A DNA stretch of 11,628 nt from Gammaproteobacteria bacterium (lineage in GTDB: Bacteria > Pseudomonadota > Gammaproteobacteria > SZUA-21): NCBI GenBank assembly GCA_003233075.1, contig QIKQ01000212.1:1-11628 (forward strand), in the 5' to 3' direction. Below, piece after piece: positions 7,875 through 11,628 of this stretch. Every line of letters starts with the position of its first letter. Positions within the stretch are counted from its first letter, which is position 1. Under the pieces are notes generated by a model. That model made no database searches and was not told the DNA's origin. It worked only from the letters and a program-made list of their open reading frames with translations. The position numbers and the translations under genes are program-made.

Positions 7875-7890
7875 TGGCATGATCATTGCT
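7875..7890 (+). promoter_or_regulatory. Sigma-54 (-24/-12) promoter of narK
   Basis: TGGCATGATCATTGCT matches TGGCACG-N4-TTGCW with one difference (T for C in CACG) and the correct 10-nt spacing between GG (7876-7877) and GC (7888-7889). The expected start is near 7901, giving a leader of about 55 nt. The narK ATG is preceded by AAGGG at 7941-7945. Confidence 0.87.
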
Positions 7891-7955
7891 GAACAGAGCT
7901 AATAATTTACCTAACAAATATTTAATTTTTAGTAATTTTTAAGGGTTTTAAAAAG

Positions 7956-9431
7956 ATGTCAGCACAACATTCAGACTTCAAAATATTTTCATTCACTGGA
8001 AAAACGAAAATATTACATTTAACTTGGTTCGCTTTTTTTATCTCGTTTTTTGTTTGGTTTAATCAAAACGGCCTCTTACTACAAATACAAACTGCATTAG
8101 GTCTCACTGATGAAGAGTACAAGTCTTTATTAATACTGAATGTCTTGCTGACCATTCCCGCGCGCGTTCTGGTAGGCTCACTTGTTGATAAATTTGGCCC
8201 TCGACTCACCTACTCAGCTTTATTAGCTCTCTCCTCCATTCCCTGTCTTATCTATGCGCTGGCAGATGATTTTACTCAATTAGCGATAGCTCGCTTAATG
8301 ATGGGTTTCGTTGGCGCGGGTTTCGTTATTGGTATACGTCTTATTGGCGAATGGTTTCCAGCGAAACAAGCAGGACTAGCCGAAGGAATTTACGGTGGCT
8401 GGGGTAACTTTGGTAACGCTGCTGCAACAATTTTATTACCAATAATGGCAATACATTTTTTCGGTGACGATGGCTGGCGCTATGCGATCGGATTTACTGG
8501 ACTTGTCGCTTTAGGTTATTCCTTTGTTTATTTCAAAATGGTGACGGACACGCCAAAAGGCTCGACCTATTTTAAACCTAATAAAGCGGGTGCTATGGAA
8601 GTCACTTGCAAAGCCGACATGACTCTTTACATGCTAATGACTTTCCCGTTGTACGGTGCGCTCGCCGTGACAAGCTGGCGTTTAACAACCCCCTCCTATG
8701 GCATAATCAGTACTAGTGTCGCTAGCATTATATACGTCGTATTAGCGACTCTATACCTCTATAACATTTACAAAATTATTAGCATCAATAAAGAAGTATT
8801 AAGCAAACCAATACCAGATATACATAAGTATAAATTTAAACAAGTCGCAATTCTAAACCTGTGTTACATGGTCACCTTTGGCTCAGAAATCGCTGCGGTT
8901 ATGATACTCGCAATATCGCTTAAAGCGATCTTTAGCGTCAGTGACATCATGGCAACCTTTGGTGCAGGCTGTTTTGTCTTTATGAATATTCTGGCACGAC
9001 CCTTAGGCGGACACCTGAGCGATAAAATTGGCCGTAAGAAAACCCTCATCTATATTTTCTGCGGAATAATAGTTGGTTACTTCGTCATGTCGAGTTTTAG
9101 TTCTGGCTGGGCATTCGGAGCAGCAATCTTGGTTCTTATTATTACTTCTTCTTTCGTTCAAGCCGGTAGTGGAGCTGTGTTTGGCATGGTGCCACTTATT
9201 AAACGTCGCATGACAGGACAAATTGCTGGACTCACAGGAGCCTATGGAAATGTTGGAGCAGTTCTGTATTTAACAATTTTCACATTTGTATCGGCGCAAA
9301 CACTCTTTTTAATCATCGCCCTATTTGCGACATTTGTGCTGCTGATGATAATCTTCTTTTTAGATGAACCGAAAGGTCAAATGGCAGAAATTCTTCCCGA
9401 TGGAACGGTGCAAATGATCGACGTCGAGTAA
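7956..9431 (+). CDS. narK: NarK-family nitrate/nitrite transporter
   Basis: A 491-residue major facilitator protein of the nitrate/nitrite porter group, placed in the inner membrane with about twelve helices. The two nitrate-signature motifs are clear: 'GGWGNFGNAAA' (147-157) and 'GAYGNVGAVLY' (428-438). The MFS loop motifs 'GSLVDKFGPR' (74-83) and 'GGHLSDKIGRKK' (351-362) are present. Arg70 and Arg348, in or near helices 2 and 8, are candidates for the two substrate-binding arginines of NarK. A long central segment (about 207-297) contains extra hydrophobic stretches, making it slightly longer than E. coli NarK. It is transcribed divergently from the nirB operon under a matching sigma-54 promoter, so its likely job is nitrate uptake for assimilation. 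Proton symport versus nitrate/nitrite exchange cannot be told from sequence. Confidence 0.94.
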   Translation: MSAQHSDFKIFSFTGKTKILHLTWFAFFISFFVWFNQNGLLLQIQTALGLTDEEYKSLLILNVLLTIPARVLVGSLVDKFGPRLTYSALLALSSIPCLIYALADDFTQLAIARLMMGFVGAGFVIGIRLIGEWFPAKQAGLAEGIYGGWGNFGNAAATILLPIMAIHFFGDDGWRYAIGFTGLVALGYSFVYFKMVTDTPKGSTYFKPNKAGAMEVTCKADMTLYMLMTFPLYGALAVTSWRLTTPSYGIISTSVASIIYVVLATLYLYNIYKIISINKEVLSKPIPDIHKYKFKQVAILNLCYMVTFGSEIAAVMILAISLKAIFSVSDIMATFGAGCFVFMNILARPLGGHLSDKIGRKKTLIYIFCGIIVGYFVMSSFSSGWAFGAAILVLIITSSFVQAGSGAVFGMVPLIKRRMTGQIAGLTGAYGNVGAVLYLTIFTFVSAQTLFLIIALFATFVLLMIIFFLDEPKGQMAEILPDGTVQMIDVE

Positions 9432-9581
9432 TTAGTTGCCCCTGAAATAGCCGTATTTTAGCGGATACTTTGTTCGACAAGTGCTTCCGGTGCTCATTTA
9501 CCTTGGTTTGGTGTAAAATCCGCTCCGGGTCACTTGTCTGCCTCGTATCCGACTCAAATACGACTATTCAGGGACAACTAA
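9432..9581. repeat. 150-bp imperfect palindrome between narK and the kinase gene
   Basis: The two arms (9432-9483 and 9531-9581) give about 41 base pairs. They form in runs: 9432-9438/9575-9581, 9440-9446/9567-9573, 9448-9450/9564-9566, 9452-9458/9556-9562, 9460-9461/9553-9554, 9462-9468/9545-9551 and 9476-9483/9531-9538, broken by single mismatches or bulges and one 7/6 internal loop. It starts at the base after the narK stop codon. The size and end-to-end symmetry resemble a MITE-like element, but I see no target-site duplication. In RNA it would be one large hairpin able to stabilise narK mRNA or limit read-through. No U-run follows. A nearby competing pairing exists (AGCGGAT 9460-9466 with ATCCGCT 9518-9524). 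Confidence 0.8.
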
Positions 9582-9646
9582 ACTTTACTAACCAGATCAA
9601 TAAATGTGTACTACCATTTTCCGAGTTCACAGCTTATGATAAGTCA

Positions 9647-11350
9647 ATGACAGACATACTTGCTATTGATTCAGCGCAGCACACAGATGCTGGCATTAAG
9701 ATGGAATTCCATGGCATTGTGGTTCCTGACAACTACCAATTAGAAACTAAAGGCATTGGCATCGCTATCGCTGACGGCGTCAGTACAAGTGAATCTAGTC
9801 GTGAAGCCAGTGAAACATGTATTAACGGTTTATTATCAGACTACTACAGCACACCTGATTCTTGGACAGTTAAAACATCAATCAGTAAAGTACTCAATTC
9901 AATTAACCAATGGTTATACTCTAAAACAGATCCAAATCGATTCAATAACTACACCCATGCAACAACATTAAGTGGGCTTATTTTAAAGTCAAATACTGCA
10001 CATATTTTTCATATTGGTGATTCTCGAATTTATTTGATACGCGACGGCGCAATAGATCAATTAACCAGTGACCACCGAGTTTATGTATCGGAAAATGAAA
10101 GCTACCTGAAACGAGCGATGGGCATTGATCTGCATTTAGAGATAGATTACAAAAAAATTGAATTACAAACTGATGACATATTCATACTCACTACCGATGG
10201 TGTGCATGATTTTATAGGGCTAAAGGGGATTTCAGAAATAATTTCAGCTAATTTAAATGATCTAGAAAGCGCAGTCCGACAAATCGTCAACAAGGCCATT
10301 GAACATAAAAGCGATGACAATTTAACCTGCCAAATATTTAAAATTAAGTCTCTGCCTAATCCAGATTCGGATGAGTTTTTCGAACGTCTCACTAAATTAC
10401 CCTTTTCGCCCGAGCTTGAAGCAGGCAATAGCATTGATAAATTTAAAGTCATACGTCAATTGCATGCCAGTAGTCGCAGCCAGTGTTATTATGCGGTTGA
10501 TCTTGAAAGCGAACAAAAACTGGTCCTTAAAACTCCGTCGATTAATTTTGAAGACGATCCCAGTTATATCCAATCCTTTTTACAAGAAGAGTGGATTGGC
10601 AAACAAATAAACAGCCTACACGTATTAAAAGTAATAGAACAAACGCATGAACGAAAATTTTTATACCAAATTGCGGAGTTTATTGAAGGCAAAACACTCA
10701 GAGCCTGGATCAACGAAAACCCTTACCCTGAAATACTAGACGTGCTCGCAATCGTTGAGGAAATTGGCAAGGGATTACGTGCTTTTCATCGACTCGAAAT
10801 GATACATCGCGATTTAAAACCTGAAAATATAATGCTGGATAAACATGGCATCGTAAAAATTATTGACTTTGGTTCCACTAAAATTTCAGGCAGCGAAGAA
10901 ATCCTAAACCCACTTGATAAAAACCACCTAGTCGGTACGATTGGCTACACCGCACCCGAGTTTGCAACTGGCTCAAGTGGCACTGTGTTTACTGATCAAT
11001 TTTCTTTAGCTGTCATTTGTTATGAGATGTTATGCGGTCGCTTACCCTTTAAAGGCAATTTAAAGCAATATTCGGTAGAAAAAAGAAAATATATTACTAT
11101 TCGCAACCATACCCAACAAGTACCACTCTGGATGGAAGGCGCGATTAAAAAAGCCTTAAGCGAAAACCCAGAAAGCAGATACAATGATATCGATGAATTC
11201 GTTTATGATTTAAAACACCCAAACAAAGTATTTGCAGAAGAAACTAATCTGCCACTTATCGAACGCGACCCACTGAAGTTTTGGAAGGGCCTTGCTTTCA
11301 GCATGATCATTATCAATATCGTGCTTATTATACTTTTACAAAAAAGTTAA
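9647..11350 (+). CDS. PP2C-type phosphatase / Ser-Thr protein kinase fusion
   Basis: A 567-residue protein in three parts. Residues about 1-235 form a PP2C-like phosphatase domain with 'IADGVS' (41-46), 'HIGDSRIYL' (122-130), 'TTDGVHD' (182-188) and 'SDDNLT' (222-227). Residues about 265-525 form a Hanks-type kinase: Lys295 in 'LVLK', 'HRDLKPEN' (387-394), 'DFG' (407-409) and 'APE' (436-438). Residues 548-564 are a C-terminal membrane helix. The first PP2C motif (usually RxxNxD) is not recognisable, the aligned stretch being 'IKMEFHG' (17-23), and the glycine loop of the kinase is degenerate. Such fusions occur beside nitrate transport and reduction genes in pseudomonads, so NarK or the reductases are plausible targets; this is inference. 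The reading frame stays open back to a TTG at 9470, but that extension runs through the palindrome. I prefer ATG 9647, which leaves 18 residues before the degenerate motif. It has no good ribosome site; ATG 9701 is an alternative. Confidence 0.88.
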   Translation: MTDILAIDSAQHTDAGIKMEFHGIVVPDNYQLETKGIGIAIADGVSTSESSREASETCINGLLSDYYSTPDSWTVKTSISKVLNSINQWLYSKTDPNRFNNYTHATTLSGLILKSNTAHIFHIGDSRIYLIRDGAIDQLTSDHRVYVSENESYLKRAMGIDLHLEIDYKKIELQTDDIFILTTDGVHDFIGLKGISEIISANLNDLESAVRQIVNKAIEHKSDDNLTCQIFKIKSLPNPDSDEFFERLTKLPFSPELEAGNSIDKFKVIRQLHASSRSQCYYAVDLESEQKLVLKTPSINFEDDPSYIQSFLQEEWIGKQINSLHVLKVIEQTHERKFLYQIAEFIEGKTLRAWINENPYPEILDVLAIVEEIGKGLRAFHRLEMIHRDLKPENIMLDKHGIVKIIDFGSTKISGSEEILNPLDKNHLVGTIGYTAPEFATGSSGTVFTDQFSLAVICYEMLCGRLPFKGNLKQYSVEKRKYITIRNHTQQVPLWMEGAIKKALSENPESRYNDIDEFVYDLKHPNKVFAEETNLPLIERDPLKFWKGLAFSMIIINIVLIILLQKS

Positions 11351-11352
11351 AC

Positions 11353-11628
11353 TTGTAGCCCCGTTCTTTAGAGCCGGGAATATTATTTCCCGTCCTTGTA
11401 GCCCGGTTCTTTAGAGCCGGGAATATTAGTTGGCCTACCTGTAGCCTGGGCCTTTAGAGCCGGGTATATTATTTCCCGTCCTTGTAGCCCGGTTCTTTAG
11501 AGCCGGGAATATTAGTTGACCTACCTGTAGCCTGGGCCTTTAGAGCTGGGTATATTATTTCCCGTCCTTGTAGCCCGGTTCTTTAGAGCTGGGTATATTA
11601 TTTCCCGTCCTTGTAGCCCGGTTCTTTA
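11353..11628. repeat. 43-bp tandem repeat array
   Basis: Six full units and the start of a seventh begin with GTAGCC at 11355, 11398, 11441, 11484, 11527, 11570 and 11613, a constant 43-bp period. The array runs off the window. Each unit contains CCCGGTTC-TTTA-GAGCCGGG or a variant, an 8-bp stem with a tetraloop. Two tail types occur, TTATTTCCCGTCC and TTAGTTGRCCTACC, with two head types. Units 2+3 and 4+5 form a near-identical 86-bp higher-order repeat. It starts 2 bp after the kinase stop codon. The units could act as stacked transcript-ending hairpins, but there are no U-runs. No reading frame is evident, and 43 is not a multiple of three. Confidence 0.92.

Larger units (their letters stand above)
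7391..7955. promoter_or_regulatory. Divergent nirB/narK regulatory region
   Basis: A 565-bp AT-rich intergenic region with no convincing gene. Each edge holds a sigma-54 promoter pointing outward, with an IHF-like site behind it and an NtrC-type palindrome farther in; these are listed separately. The predicted leaders are only about 50 nt each. That leaves little room for the two-hairpin leader used by NasR- or NasT-type antitermination in other nitrate operons. The middle (about 7560-7790) shows only a short inverted repeat, TTAGC/GCTAA at 7672-7690, which I do not interpret. Confidence 0.85.

Noticed and set aside
9635..9640. TATGAT as a sigma-70 -10 element for the kinase gene
   Set aside because: It ends only 6 bp before the start codon, and no -35 element is seen at the right distance. 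It would require a leaderless mRNA and is not supported.
9470..9646. 59-residue N-terminal extension of the kinase/phosphatase from a TTG start
   Set aside because: The extension is translated through the 150-bp palindrome, looks unlike any PP2C N-terminus, and has no ribosome site. ATG 9647 gives a sensible domain start.
11353..11628. Regularly spaced repeats resembling a CRISPR array
   Set aside because: The whole 43-bp unit repeats, including what would be the spacers, which come in only two shared types. No cas gene is in the window.

Overview
The window looks like chromosomal DNA of a gammaproteobacterium, moderately AT-rich. The grounds are the NirB/NirD/NasA/NarK set, sigma-54/NtrC/IHF-type control, a DsrC/TusE-family protein, and a PP2C-kinase fusion of the kind found beside nitrate genes in pseudomonads. 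I cannot fix the genus. The theme is assimilatory nitrate reduction: nitrate uptake, nitrate to nitrite, nitrite to ammonium.

Layout: positions 1-183 are non-coding and carry a repeat-like hairpin and a perfect 46-bp palindrome. From 7390 down to 184 on the minus strand lies one tight operon: nirB, nirD, nasA, a four-cluster ferredoxin fused to a DmsC-like membrane anchor, and a DsrC/TusE-like protein. Gaps are 34 bp or less and the last two genes overlap. Positions 7391-7955 form a divergent regulatory region. On the plus strand follow narK (7956-9431), a 150-bp imperfect palindrome (9432-9581), and a PP2C phosphatase/Ser-Thr kinase fusion with a C-terminal membrane anchor (9647-11350). The window ends in a 43-bp tandem repeat array (11353-11628).

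Inferred working model: NarK imports nitrate. A cytoplasmic NasA without the usual C-terminal BFD domain reduces it to nitrite, probably taking electrons from the quinol pool through the DmsBC-like fusion. NirBD then makes ammonium with NAD(P)H. The divergent region reads as two mirror-image sigma-54 promoters, each about 50 nt from its start codon. Each has an NtrC-type palindrome about 100-110 bp upstream of the expected transcription start and an IHF-like site between, which implies nitrogen-limitation control of both arms. The kinase/phosphatase may regulate transport or reduction after translation.

The least explained parts are the DsrC-like protein with only one C-terminal-region cysteine at the end of a nitrate operon, the membrane-anchored electron supply to an assimilatory-type reductase, the degenerate first metal motif in the PP2C domain, and the large palindromes and tandem repeats bounding the genes.
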